Below, piece after piece: positions 55,646-63,623 of a stretch of 64,000 nt of DNA (position 1 is its first letter; each line of letters begins with the position of its first letter). Source of the stretch: Bradyrhizobium sp. CCBAU 53340 (lineage in GTDB: Bacteria > Pseudomonadota > Alphaproteobacteria > Rhizobiales > Xanthobacteraceae); the NCBI RefSeq assembly GCF_015291645.1, contig NZ_CP030055.1:6014001-6078000 (forward strand), written 5' to 3'. The notes under the pieces were generated by a model. That model was not told the DNA's origin, searched no databases, and saw nothing but the letters and a program-made list of their open reading frames with translations. The position numbers and the translations under genes were made by a program.

Positions 55646-56383
55646 TCACCATTTCTCACCGAACGGGCGGATCTCCATCTCGAAGGTCCAGGCGCTCTTG
55701 GGCTGCTGGTAGAGCTGCCAATAGGAATCCGCAACCGCCGATGGCGGCATCAGCAGATCAGGATTGTCGAGTGCGTTCGGCCCGAGCGCCTCGAGCCTGC
55801 GCTGCCGCACCCATTCGGTGTCGACGCCTGAATCGATGATGAGATGGGCAACGTGGATGTTCTTCGGCCCGAGCTCGCGCGCCATCGCCTGCGCCACGGC
55901 GCGGAGGCCGAACTTGGCGCTGGCGAACGCGGCAAAGCCGCTGCCGCCGCGCAAGGACGCCGTCGCACCGGTGAAAAAGATGTTGCCGCGACCGCGCGGC
56001 AGCATCAGCCGCGCCGCCTCGCGGCCTGCGAGGAAGCCGGAATAGCAGGCCATCTCCCAGACCTTGCGGAAGACGCGCTCGGTGGTGTCGAGGATGGGGA
56101 AATTGACGTTGGCGCCGACATTGAAGATGCAGACCTCCAGCGGCGCGTGGCTGTCGGCATCGTTGAGGAAGGAGATGACCTCCTCCTCTTTTCGCGCGTC
56201 CAGCGAGCGCGCATGGATCTCGCCCCCGGCTGCCTCGATGTCCTTCACCAGCGGTGCGAGCTTGTCGCCGTTGCGACGGCCCGCATAGATCGAAAAGCCT
56301 TCGGCGGCGAATTTCTTGGCGATCTCGGAGCCGATGAAATCACCGGCCCCGATCACGGCCGCGGTCGCATGTCGCTTGGGCAA
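55646..56383 (-). CDS. SDR family oxidoreductase
   Basis: A 245-residue protein with the SDR fold: TAAVIGAGDFIGSEIAKKFA (cofactor loop with two changed glycines), FNVGANV in place of NNAG, IFFTGATASLRGG and the FASAKFGLRAVAQAM segment. The usual active-site Tyr of YxxxK is Phe (F-A-S-A-K), so catalysis by the standard mechanism is doubtful. It starts at TTG 56381-56383 behind GGAGG. First of a probable pair with nitronate monooxygenase; divergent from HxlR. Confidence 0.85.
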   Translation of the reverse strand: MPKRHATAAVIGAGDFIGSEIAKKFAAEGFSIYAGRRNGDKLAPLVKDIEAAGGEIHARSLDARKEEEVISFLNDADSHAPLEVCIFNVGANVNFPILDTTERVFRKVWEMACYSGFLAGREAARLMLPRGRGNIFFTGATASLRGGSGFAAFASAKFGLRAVAQAMARELGPKNIHVAHLIIDSGVDTEWVRQRRLEALGPNALDNPDLLMPPSAVADSYWQLYQQPKSAWTFEMEIRPFGEKW

Positions 56384-56425
56384 GGTCGCCTCCTCCGGTG
56401 AGAGCGTGGTTGGGCCGGAGGCTAT

Positions 56426-56442
56426 AGTTCTAAAATAGAACT
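56426..56442. promoter_or_regulatory. Inverted-repeat operator in the SDR promoter (HxlR site candidate)
   Basis: AGTTCTA-AAA-TAGAACT is a perfect 7-3-7 inverted repeat in the gap between the SDR and HxlR genes. On the minus strand a TTGACA (-35, plus 56442-56447) lies at one edge and TATAGC (-10-like, plus 56421-56426) at the other, so the dyad fills the promoter spacer. A bound repressor would block polymerase. Confidence 0.75.
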
Positions 56443-56535
56443 GTCAAATGATCGGCCTGAGTGCTAGCTTACGGCAGAAATTGCGTTTGTCATTCAAATC
56501 AGTTCCTTTTTCAGACTTAGGCCGGAGACAGGATC

Positions 56536-57000
56536 ATGAAGTGGGATACGCTGGATGAGGAGTCCTGCTCGCTCTCCCGCACCGTCGCGGTGGTCGGCGA
56601 CCGCTGGACGCTCTTGATTTTGCGCGACTGTTTTCTGCGGGTGCGCCGCTTCGAGGCGTTCCAGTCCTCGCTTCAGATCACGCGGCATCTGCTCTCGGAG
56701 CGGCTGAAGAAGCTGGTGCGCTTCGGCATCCTGCGCCGCGTCCCCTATTCCGAGTCGCCGAAACGCTACGAGTACATCCTGACGCAGAAGGGGCTCGACC
56801 TCTATCCTGTCATCATGGCGATGGTGCATTGGGGCGACACCCACATGGGCGACGAGCGCGGCCGCCCGCTGCTGCACGAGCACAAGAGCTGCGGCAAGCT
56901 GTTCGACCCGGTGATGGTATGCTCGGAATGCGGCGAAGTGCTGCACGCGAAGCAGGTGCATGTGCATGCGGGGCCGGGGCGGAAGGGAGCGGTGGGGTGA
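56536..57000 (+). CDS. HxlR-type transcriptional regulator
   Basis: A 154-residue winged-helix regulator. The HxlR core is clear: CSLSRTVAVVGDRWTLLILRDCFLRVRRFEAFQ, ISxxLLSERLKKLVxxGIL-type text and RYEYILTQKGLDLYPVI. A C-terminal extension carries VCSECGEVL, a possible metal or redox CxxC, with HVHAGPGRKG behind it. It is divergent from the SDR/nitronate monooxygenase pair and likely regulates it. A family A repeat follows the stop. Confidence 0.93.
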   Translation: MKWDTLDEESCSLSRTVAVVGDRWTLLILRDCFLRVRRFEAFQSSLQITRHLLSERLKKLVRFGILRRVPYSESPKRYEYILTQKGLDLYPVIMAMVHWGDTHMGDERGRPLLHEHKSCGKLFDPVMVCSECGEVLHAKQVHVHAGPGRKGAVG

Positions 57001-57027
57001 CTGGCGCCGAGTCCAGGCCGCAAGCTC

Positions 57028-57174
57028 CGTCATCCTGAGGTGCGATCCCAGTGGCGCAGTCGCGCCGCTGGGTGAGCCTCGAAGGATGAACGGCCGAGAT
57101 GCAGCCGGGCCGTCGCCCTTCGAGGCTCCCGGCGCGATGCGATGCATCGCGCCGCTCACACCTCAGGGTGACGG
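57028..57174. repeat. Dispersed palindromic repeat, family A copy 2
   Basis: Starts CGTCATCCTGAGGTGC and ends CACCTCAGGGTGACGG. The inner arms CCTCGAAGGATGAACGGC and CCGTCGCCCTTCGAGG match copy 1. It lies between the convergent HxlR and EmrB-like genes. Confidence 0.88.
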
Positions 57175-57219
57175 GACAAAAATAGTAGCTGCGGTGACAC
57201 CGATCCACACCGTCCCCGC

Positions 57220-58833
57220 TCAATGTCCCCGCGCTGACGCGCCGAGATCGATCGGGCGCAGCACGGCCGCGGTCGGGATCATCAGCACGGCGACGATCGC
57301 GAGTGTCCAGAACACGTCGATATAGGCGAGAAAGTCGACCTGCTGCTGCAGGGTCCTGCCCACCCAAGCGACCGCCTGCGAGGCGGCATCGCTGGCATTC
57401 GAGCCCTGGGCCTGGAAGTAGCGCGTCATCGTATCGATGCTCTGCTGATAGCCGAGGTCGGATGGCGCTGCGTGTTCGATCAGGCGGCTCTGATGGAATT
57501 GCTGGCGCTGCGCCAGGATCGTCTGCGCCAGCGCCACGCCCATGGAGCCGCCGATGTTGCGGGCGACGTTGATCAGCGCCGAAGCCTGGTTGGTCTTGTC
57601 AGCCGGCACGCCGTCATAGGAGGCCGTCGTCACCGGCAGGAACAGGAAGGGAAGGCCGATCGCAAGGAAGATGCGGGCCAGCGCCGCGTAGCCGTAGGTG
57701 ATGTCGCCATTGAGCCCCGTCAGATGCCACATCGAGAATGCCACCACCGCGGCGCCGAACATGATGAGATATTTCGGTTGCACCGAGCCGACCAGCCGGC
57801 CCACGACCGGCATCAGCATCAGCGTCGCGATGCCGCCGGGCGACAGCGCAAGACCGGCCAGCAGCGCCGTGTAGTTCAGCTCGGTCTGGAGCAGTTGCGG
57901 CAGGAGCTGCGTGGTCGAGATCAGCACCGCGCCGGTGCCGAGCATGACCAGGAAACAGGCGCCAAACTGCCGCCGGCCGAGCAGGCGGAGATCGATGATC
58001 GGCTCATCGCGCGTCAGCTCCCATGGGATCAGCGCGAGCAGCGACACCGCCGACAGCACCGCGAAGGTGACGATCATGTTGGAGCCGAACCAGTCGTTGC
58101 GCTGGCCTTCATCCAGCACGTATTCGAGCGAGCCGAGCCCGATCGCGACCAGTGCGAAGCCGACATAGTCGACGCGCAGGCCTTTGCTCAGCAGCTTCTC
58201 CCGCTCCTCCTCCGCGCCCGATGGCTCCTTGACCAGCGTGCCGACCAGGAACAGCGAGAGCAGCCCCATCGGCACGTTGATCAGGAACACCCAGTGCCAG
58301 CTGTAGGTGTCGGTGATCCAGCCACCGAGCGTCGGACCGATCACCGGCGCGACGACCACGGCGACGCCGTAGATGGCAAAGGCCTGGCCGCGCTTTTGCG
58401 GCGGAAAGGAGTCGGCCAGGATCGCCTGCTCGCTGGTGGCCATGCCGCCGCCGCCAAGGCCTTGCAGGATGCGGAACAGCACCAATGCCTGCAGATTCCA
58501 TGCGAAGCCACAGAGCAACGAGGCCACCGAGAACGTCGCCACGCACATCATGTAGAAGCGCTTGCGGCCGATCACGGTCGACAGCCAGCCCGAGATCGAC
58601 AGCACGATGGCGTTGGCGACGAGATAGCTGGTGATGACGTAAGTGCTCTCGTCGATACCGACGGCGAGACCCCCGGCGATGTGGCGCAGCGCGACATTGG
58701 CGATGGTGGTGTCGAGCACCTCCATGAAGGTCGCGATCGAAACCACGAAGGCGATGAGATAAGGATTGTGTCCGCCTGCGGCCGAGCGTTCCGGCGACCA
58801 GCCGCCGGCGGGTGCTTGCGTCGTGTCGGTCAT
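57220..58833 (-). CDS. DHA2-family MFS efflux transporter (EmrB-like)
   Basis: A 537-residue inner-membrane drug/H+ antiporter with about fourteen helices. Motifs: VVSIATFMEVLDTTIANVALRHIAG (motif D1), SGWLSTVIGRKRFYM (motif A), and GVAVVVAPVIGPTLGGWITD (motif C of drug exporters). It pairs with the HlyD-type protein whose stop overlaps its ATG by 3 bp, to move hydrophobic compounds across the envelope with an outer-membrane factor. C-terminal Gln-rich segment after residue 450. Confidence 0.94.
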   Translation of the reverse strand: MTDTTQAPAGGWSPERSAAGGHNPYLIAFVVSIATFMEVLDTTIANVALRHIAGGLAVGIDESTYVITSYLVANAIVLSISGWLSTVIGRKRFYMMCVATFSVASLLCGFAWNLQALVLFRILQGLGGGGMATSEQAILADSFPPQKRGQAFAIYGVAVVVAPVIGPTLGGWITDTYSWHWVFLINVPMGLLSLFLVGTLVKEPSGAEEEREKLLSKGLRVDYVGFALVAIGLGSLEYVLDEGQRNDWFGSNMIVTFAVLSAVSLLALIPWELTRDEPIIDLRLLGRRQFGACFLVMLGTGAVLISTTQLLPQLLQTELNYTALLAGLALSPGGIATLMLMPVVGRLVGSVQPKYLIMFGAAVVAFSMWHLTGLNGDITYGYAALARIFLAIGLPFLFLPVTTASYDGVPADKTNQASALINVARNIGGSMGVALAQTILAQRQQFHQSRLIEHAAPSDLGYQQSIDTMTRYFQAQGSNASDAASQAVAWVGRTLQQQVDFLAYIDVFWTLAIVAVLMIPTAAVLRPIDLGASARGH

Positions 58834-59993
58834 CGCACCCTGGTCCAGGGCACGACCGACATGCCGGGACCGACGGGCAAATCAGCCGGCCAGTTGTCGA
58901 CCACGATCTTCACCGGCACGCGCTGCACCACCTTGACGTAGTTGCCGGTGGCGTTCTCCGCCGGCAGCAGGCTAAAGGCGGTGCCGGAGCCCGGCTGGAC
59001 GGAATCGACATGGCCCGTCAGCTTGCGCCCGGGATAGGCATCGATGCGGATCTCGACCGGCTGACCCGGCCGCATGTCGGCGAGCTGGGTCTCCTTGTAG
59101 TTGGCGACGATCCAGACATCGTCCGGCACGAACATCATCAGGCTCTGGCCTGCCGTGACGAACGTGCCCTTCGCCCCTGATAGCTTGACGACGCGGCCGG
59201 ACTGGGCTGCGGGAACACTGGTGTATTGCAGGTTCAACCGGGCCTGGTCGAGTTGCGCCTGCGACTGCTGGAGCTGCGCCTTGGCGCCTTCGAGCTGCGC
59301 CTGCAGCGTCTTGATCCCGACCTGGGCAACGGCCACCGCGGTCTTGCTACGCTCGGTGTTGGCTTGTTGCGACTGGAGGTCGGAGCGGGTCTGCTGCTGA
59401 CGCTGCACGGTGCCGGCGCCCTTCTCGACCAGATCCTGTGCGCGGTTGAACTCCTCCTGCGAAAACTGGAGCTGGGCTTGGGCCTGTTCGAGCTGCGCCT
59501 GCGCCTGCTTGATCTGCTCCGTTTGGGAATCGATCTGCGCCTCGACATTGGCGATGTTGGCCTTGGAGACCTCGACCTGCGCCAGCGCCTGATCGACGGC
59601 GATGCGATAGTCGCGCTGGTCGATCCGGGCGAGGAGATCGCCGGCATTGACATGCTGGTTGTCGCTGACCGGAATATCGGTGACATAGCCGCCGACCTTC
59701 GAGGCCACGGAAAAGCTGCGCGCGGCGACGAAGGCATCGTCCGTGGATTCGTAGTGCCGGACCTGGAGCCAATAGATTAGCCCGCCGACCAAAGTCGCGA
59801 TCAGCACAATAGCGCCGACCGTTGCGAGCAGCCAGTGCTCGGAAATCTGCTCACGCAGCGTCAGAGCCTTGTCCGGCTTCTGCTCCTTGCTCTCGTGCTT
59901 GGTCTGGTCCTTGGCATCAGGCGAAGTCTTTGGAGCTTCCACCTTCTGCGGCTGCTCCGCGGACGGCCCACGCACCCGGGTTTGAGCATCCAC
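58830..59993 (-). CDS. HlyD-family membrane fusion protein (EmrA-like)
   Basis: A 387-residue periplasmic adaptor. A charged N-terminal tail (Lys/Glu/Asp) is followed by one membrane helix (WLLATVGAIVLIATLVGGLIYWL). VPVSDNQHVNAGDLLARIDQRDY is the lipoyl hairpin, then a Gln-rich coiled coil (QIDSQTEQIKQAQAQLEQ), and the beta-barrel. GTG 59991-59993 is preferred for the start because GAGG lies 9 bp upstream; an ATG 15 codons earlier is possible. Translationally coupled to the MFS gene. Confidence 0.93.
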   Translation of the reverse strand: MDAQTRVRGPSAEQPQKVEAPKTSPDAKDQTKHESKEQKPDKALTLREQISEHWLLATVGAIVLIATLVGGLIYWLQVRHYESTDDAFVAARSFSVASKVGGYVTDIPVSDNQHVNAGDLLARIDQRDYRIAVDQALAQVEVSKANIANVEAQIDSQTEQIKQAQAQLEQAQAQLQFSQEEFNRAQDLVEKGAGTVQRQQQTRSDLQSQQANTERSKTAVAVAQVGIKTLQAQLEGAKAQLQQSQAQLDQARLNLQYTSVPAAQSGRVVKLSGAKGTFVTAGQSLMMFVPDDVWIVANYKETQLADMRPGQPVEIRIDAYPGRKLTGHVDSVQPGSGTAFSLLPAENATGNYVKVVQRVPVKIVVDNWPADLPVGPGMSVVPWTRVR

Positions 59994-60170
59994 TGCGAAT
60001 ACCTCGATCGGGATTTTTGACTGGCGCCATGCGCACACGCCGACAGCCCAACCGCAGCCTCAATGCATGGTTCCGGCTCGCGGGAGCACCACTCTCATTC
60101 GTGAAGGCATTGCATGGAAAGATGCGCAGCACTGTTCCTGCCGCGCTTCACCAATGGCATGCGCGCAGGC

Positions 60171-60329
60171 TCAATGCGTTTTGGTCTCGTGCCATTTCTC
60201 CAGATCCGGCTTTTTGTCGCCGGACTTCTGCTCCTTCTCCGGATTGCCCTTCCAGGGCTTGTCCGTCTGGGCGTGCGATCCCCAGTCATTTTGCTGCCGG
60301 GGATCGTCGGTGGGCTTTTCCTTGCTCAT
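60171..60329 (-). CDS. Small hydrophilic protein (52 aa), too short for routine gene calling
   Basis: ATG 60327-60329, preceded by GGGAGACCTG, opens a 52-residue frame ending at 60171. It starts MSKEKPTDDPRQQNDWGSHA and contains PWKGNPEKEQKSGDKKPDLEKWHE. It is almost free of hydrophobic residues, rich in Lys, Asp, Gln and Trp, hence disordered. It lies 27 bp downstream of the PRC-barrel gene, probably on one transcript. The type recalls stress-induced small proteins of rhizobia; no named family. Confidence 0.65.
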   Translation of the reverse strand: MSKEKPTDDPRQQNDWGSHAQTDKPWKGNPEKEQKSGDKKPDLEKWHETKTH

Positions 60330-60356
60330 CAGGTCTCCCTTGTCTGTAACGAGGCT

Positions 60357-60731
60357 TTAAGCAAAGGGAACGCCGTAATAGGCGTTGACACCGCGCATGG
60401 CGGCGTCATCGCCCCAGTTCCAATCGCTGCGCTCGCCATATTTCGGCGCTCCTTCGAGCGCCTTGGCGGTGATCCCGGTGACATAGCCACCGAGCTCGGT
60501 GTCGTATTTCAGCGACTGCCAGGGCAAGGGGTAGTGATCGTTGCCGAGCCCTAAAAATCCGCCGAAACCGAGCACGGCGTAGGACACCTTGCCGCTGACC
60601 TTGTCGATCATCACACGCTCGATCGAACCGATCCGGTTGCGATCGAGACCATAGACCGATGTTCCCTCGACCTTGTCGCTGCCGATCAGCCGGCCCATCT
60701 CGCTGCGATCCAGCTCGCCTTGATTCAACAT
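60357..60731 (-). CDS. PRC-barrel domain protein
   Basis: A 124-residue protein with the PRC fold: LIGSDKVEGTSVYGLDRNRIGSIERVMIDKVSGKVSYAVLGFGGFLGLGNDHYPLPWQ. PRC-barrel proteins bind RNA or other partners and are frequent in the general stress regulon of alphaproteobacteria. ATG 60729-60731 is preferred to a longer frame overlapping the divergent TPP-enzyme gene. A near-consensus EcfG promoter lies at 60763-60788. Downstream partner is the 52-residue protein. Confidence 0.92.
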   Translation of the reverse strand: MLNQGELDRSEMGRLIGSDKVEGTSVYGLDRNRIGSIERVMIDKVSGKVSYAVLGFGGFLGLGNDHYPLPWQSLKYDTELGGYVTGITAKALEGAPKYGERSDWNWGDDAAMRGVNAYYGVPFA

Positions 60732-60762
60732 ATCTGTTCTCCACTCAGCCAACGTATGAACC

Positions 60763-60788
60763 AACTTGCCGGTCGGGGTGATCGTTCC
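60763..60788 (-). promoter_or_regulatory. EcfG-like promoter for the PRC-barrel gene
   Basis: Read on the minus strand: GGAAC (60784-60788), 17 bp, AGTT (60763-60766). One mismatch from GGAAC-N16/17-CGTT. The -10 element is about 32 bp before the PRC-barrel ATG. Confidence 0.6.
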
Positions 60789-60810
60789 AGACGCGACCCG
60801 CGGCCTGACA

Positions 60811-60835
60811 GGAACATCGCCGGGAACGCACCGTT
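60811..60835 (+). promoter_or_regulatory. EcfG consensus promoter for the TPP-enzyme operon
   Basis: GGAAC (60811-60815), 16 bp, CGTT (60832-60835): a full match to the alphaproteobacterial general-stress sigma consensus. It lies 32 bp before the TPP-enzyme ATG at 60868. Confidence 0.8.
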
Positions 60836-60867
60836 CTTGATTTTCAGGAAACCAGGAGCCGCCCGCG

Positions 60868-62667
60868 ATGTCCCAGACCGTCTCCGACTTCATCGTTCAG
60901 CGTCTGCATCAGTGGGGCGTCCGCCACATCTTCGGCTACCCCGGCGACGGCATCAACGGCGTGTTCGGCGCGATGAACCGCGCGGAGGCCAAGGCCGAGA
61001 CCAGGATCGGCTTCGTGCAGGCCAGACACGAGGAGATGGCGGCGTTCATGGCATCAGCCTATGCGAAGTTTTCCGGCGAGCTTGGCGTTTGTATCGCGAC
61101 GTCGGGCCCCGGCGCTTCGCATCTCATCACCGGGCTCTACGACGCGCTGCTCGATCACCAGCCCGTGCTGGCGATCGTCGGACAGCAGGCGCGAAGCGCG
61201 CTCGGCGGGAGCTATCAGCAGGAACTCGATCTGGTCTCGATGTTCAAGGACGTCGCGGGCGCGTATGTCGCGCAGGCCTCCTCACCGGCGCAGGTGCGGC
61301 ACCTGATCGACCGCGCGGTGCGCATCGCGCTGGCACGGCGGACTCCCACCGCCATCATCCTGCCCAACGATCTGCAGGAAGAGCCCTATGAAGGACCGTC
61401 GCGCGCGCATGGCACGCTGCATTCCGGCGTCGGCTACAGCGCCCCGCGCGTGATACCGCGCGAGGCCGAACTCGATCATGCCGCAGAGGTGCTCAACGCC
61501 GGCAAGAAGGTCGCGATGCTCATCGGCGCCGGCGCGCTGCAGGCCACGGACGAAGTGATCGCGGTCGCCGACCGCCTATCCGCCGGCTGTGCCAAGGCGC
61601 TGCTCGGCAAGGCGGCACTGCCGGACGATTTGCCATGGGTGACGGGCCCGATCGGCCTGCTCGGCACCGAGCCGAGCTACAACATGATGATGGAATGCGA
61701 CACGCTGCTGATGGTCGGTTCCGCGTTCCCTTACGCCGAATTCCTTCCAAAGGAGGGCGCCGCGCGCGGCGTGCAGATCGACATCGATGCCGGCATGACA
61801 TCGATCCGCTTTCCCATGGAAGTCAGCCTCGTCGGCGATGCCGCGGAGACCCTGCGAAGCCTGCTGCCGCGGCTCGCCCCCAAAAGCGACGGCGCCTGGC
61901 GCAAGGGCATCGAGGCGGACGTCGCAAAATGGTGGACGACGCTGGACGAGCGTGCGCATCAGCCCGCGGCGCCGATCAATCCACAGCTCGTCGCCTGGGA
62001 GCTCTCGCCGCGCCTGCCCGACCGCGCCATCGTCACCAGCGATTCCGGCTCCTGCGCCAACTGGTTTGCGCGCGACCTCAAGATGCGGCGCGGCATGACG
62101 GCCTCGCTCTCGGGCGGTCTCGCCTCGATGGGCGCTGCGGTCCCTTACGCGCTCGCGGCGAAATACGCCCACCCGGACCGGCCGGTGATCGCGCTGGTCG
62201 GCGACGGCGCCATGCAGATGAACAACATGGCCGAGCTGATCACCGCGGCGAAATACTGGCGATCCTGGCGCGACCCGCGCTTCGTCGTTTGCGTTTTCAA
62301 CAACGAGGATCTCAACCAGGTCACCTGGGAGCAGCGCATCATCAATGGCGATCCCAAATTCGAGGCCTCGCAGCGCATTCCCGACGTGTCCTATTTCCGC
62401 TTTGCCGAGATGATCGGCCTCAACGGAATCTTCGTCGACAGCCCGCAACTGCTCGGCTCGGCCTGGGAGCAGGCGCTGGCGAGCGAGACGCCGGTCGTGC
62501 TCGAGGTGAAGACGGATCCCGAGGTGCCGCCGCTGCCGCCGCATATCACCTTGCAGCAGGCCAAGAATTTCTCGCTCGCGCTGCTGAAGGGCGACCCCAA
62601 CGAGAGCGGCATGATCAAGGGAGCGGCGCGGCAGGTGCTCGAAAAGATCCTGCCAGGAAAGGAGTGA
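60868..62667 (+). CDS. Thiamine-pyrophosphate-requiring enzyme (pyruvate oxidase/acetolactate synthase-like)
   Basis: A 599-residue TPP enzyme with the three standard domains. The catalytic Glu is in VQARHEEMAAFMASAYAKF; the FAD-type middle domain runs about residues 190-330; the TPP/Mg motif is GDGAMQMNNMAELITAAKYW with the following Asn in FNNEDLN. It resembles bacterial pyruvate oxidase (PoxB-like) proteins that decarboxylate 2-oxo acids at the membrane under stress. An EcfG promoter precedes it. Followed by a small hydrophilic protein gene after 8 bp. Confidence 0.9.
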   Translation: MSQTVSDFIVQRLHQWGVRHIFGYPGDGINGVFGAMNRAEAKAETRIGFVQARHEEMAAFMASAYAKFSGELGVCIATSGPGASHLITGLYDALLDHQPVLAIVGQQARSALGGSYQQELDLVSMFKDVAGAYVAQASSPAQVRHLIDRAVRIALARRTPTAIILPNDLQEEPYEGPSRAHGTLHSGVGYSAPRVIPREAELDHAAEVLNAGKKVAMLIGAGALQATDEVIAVADRLSAGCAKALLGKAALPDDLPWVTGPIGLLGTEPSYNMMMECDTLLMVGSAFPYAEFLPKEGAARGVQIDIDAGMTSIRFPMEVSLVGDAAETLRSLLPRLAPKSDGAWRKGIEADVAKWWTTLDERAHQPAAPINPQLVAWELSPRLPDRAIVTSDSGSCANWFARDLKMRRGMTASLSGGLASMGAAVPYALAAKYAHPDRPVIALVGDGAMQMNNMAELITAAKYWRSWRDPRFVVCVFNNEDLNQVTWEQRIINGDPKFEASQRIPDVSYFRFAEMIGLNGIFVDSPQLLGSAWEQALASETPVVLEVKTDPEVPPLPPHITLQQAKNFSLALLKGDPNESGMIKGAARQVLEKILPGKE

Positions 62668-62675
62668 GGTGAACC

Positions 62676-62903
62676 ATGAGCGATTTCCGTGACATTCAGC
62701 ATGGCGTCAACGATCCCGTCGACGGCGTCGACGTAAAATACCGGATCAACACCAACCAGACACCGCATGAGCGAGCACAGCGCCATGCCGACGTGCGCGC
62801 CGATCCCTCGGCCTCGCCGTCAGAGCCGTTCCTCCCCGAGCGGTTGCGGCGCAAGCCGACCGATCCGATCAATCCTCGCACGGGCCGCAATCCGACGGAT
62901 TAG
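62676..62903 (+). CDS. Small hydrophilic protein, second gene of the TPP operon
   Basis: A 75-residue charged protein with no membrane or signal segment: HGVNDPVDGVDVKYRINTNQ, then an Arg/Asp/Pro-rich tail (LRRKPTDPINPRTGRN). Likely disordered, like the 52-residue protein at 60171-60329. It starts 8 bp after the TPP-enzyme stop behind GTGAGGTG and should be co-expressed. Function unknown. Confidence 0.72.
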   Translation: MSDFRDIQHGVNDPVDGVDVKYRINTNQTPHERAQRHADVRADPSASPSEPFLPERLRRKPTDPINPRTGRNPTD

Positions 62904-62927
62904 GAACCTCGCTCGCGAGGCCGTGTT
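62903..62927 (+). promoter_or_regulatory. EcfG-like promoter before the DUF4142 gene
   Basis: GGAAC (62903-62907), 16 bp, TGTT (62924-62927). One mismatch from the consensus. It overlaps the stop of the preceding small gene and lies 56 bp before ATG 62984. Confidence 0.65.
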
Positions 62928-62983
62928 GATCGCCGCAAAGATCCGCGCGGCAAGAGCCGTGCGGCCAATCAGAGGGACAGATC

Positions 62984-63532
62984 ATGAAACGTACCGTCAT
63001 CGCGTTTGCTTGCGCGCTCATCGCAGGCCCGGCGCTCGCCCAGTCGATCGGCGAGAAGACCGGTGTCAACTCCGCGCTCGGCGTCGCGCCGGCCACCGCC
63101 GATTTCGTCAAGGAGGTCGCCATCAGCGACATGTTCGAGATCGAGTCGAGCAAGCTCGCCGAGCAGAAGGGCAACGCACAGGAGAAATCCTTCGCACAGC
63201 AGATGGTGACCGACCACACCAAGACCAGCGGCGAATTGAAGGCCCTCGTCAATGGCAAGGTGCAGGCAACCCTGCCGACGGCGCTCGACAGTTCGCACCA
63301 GAGCAAGCTGGACAAGCTCAAGAATGCCTCGGGCAAGGATTTCAGCTCGGACTACAATTCCTATCAGGTCAGCGCCCACGAAGACGCGATCTCGCTGTTC
63401 GACCGCTATGCCAAGGGCGGCGACAATGCCGCACTGAAGGACTGGGCCGACAAGACGCTGCCGGCGCTGCGCCATCACCTCGACATGGCCAAGGAGCTTG
63501 GCAGGGCGCCAAGCGTCGGACAATCGAAGTAG
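62984..63532 (+). CDS. DUF4142 exported protein (ferritin-like bundle)
   Basis: A 182-residue periplasmic protein. Signal peptide about residues 1-20 (GPALAQ). The helical DUF4142 domain is identified by [44 protein letters not shown] and [43 protein letters not shown]. The bundle resembles ferritin-like or metal-storage folds; stress-linked in soil bacteria. A hairpin (63541-63567) follows the stop. Confidence 0.92.
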   Translation: MKRTVIAFACALIAGPALAQSIGEKTGVNSALGVAPATADFVKEVAISDMFEIESSKLAEQKGNAQEKSFAQQMVTDHTKTSGELKALVNGKVQATLPTALDSSHQSKLDKLKNASGKDFSSDYNSYQVSAHEDAISLFDRYAKGGDNAALKDWADKTLPALRHHLDMAKELGRAPSVGQSK

Positions 63533-63540
63533 CACCTTTC

Positions 63541-63567
63541 GAGGGCGTCGGCTTTGCCGGCGCCCTC
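63541..63567. terminator. Hairpin after the DUF4142 gene
   Basis: GAGGGCGTCGGC and GCCGGCGCCCTC pair over 12 bp with one T-G wobble around TTT. No T-run follows, so the end signal is weak or factor-aided. Confidence 0.55.
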
Positions 63568-63623
63568 TGATAGCAACGATGCTTTTCTCCGTGGGTTGGG
63601 ACTGCAAACTCGCGGAGCCTCTC

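Noticed and set aside
57472..58941. 489-codon plus-strand frame opposite the EmrB-like gene
   Set aside because: Rich in Gln, His, Arg and Asp with no hydrophobic core; the minus-strand gene has clear MFS motifs.
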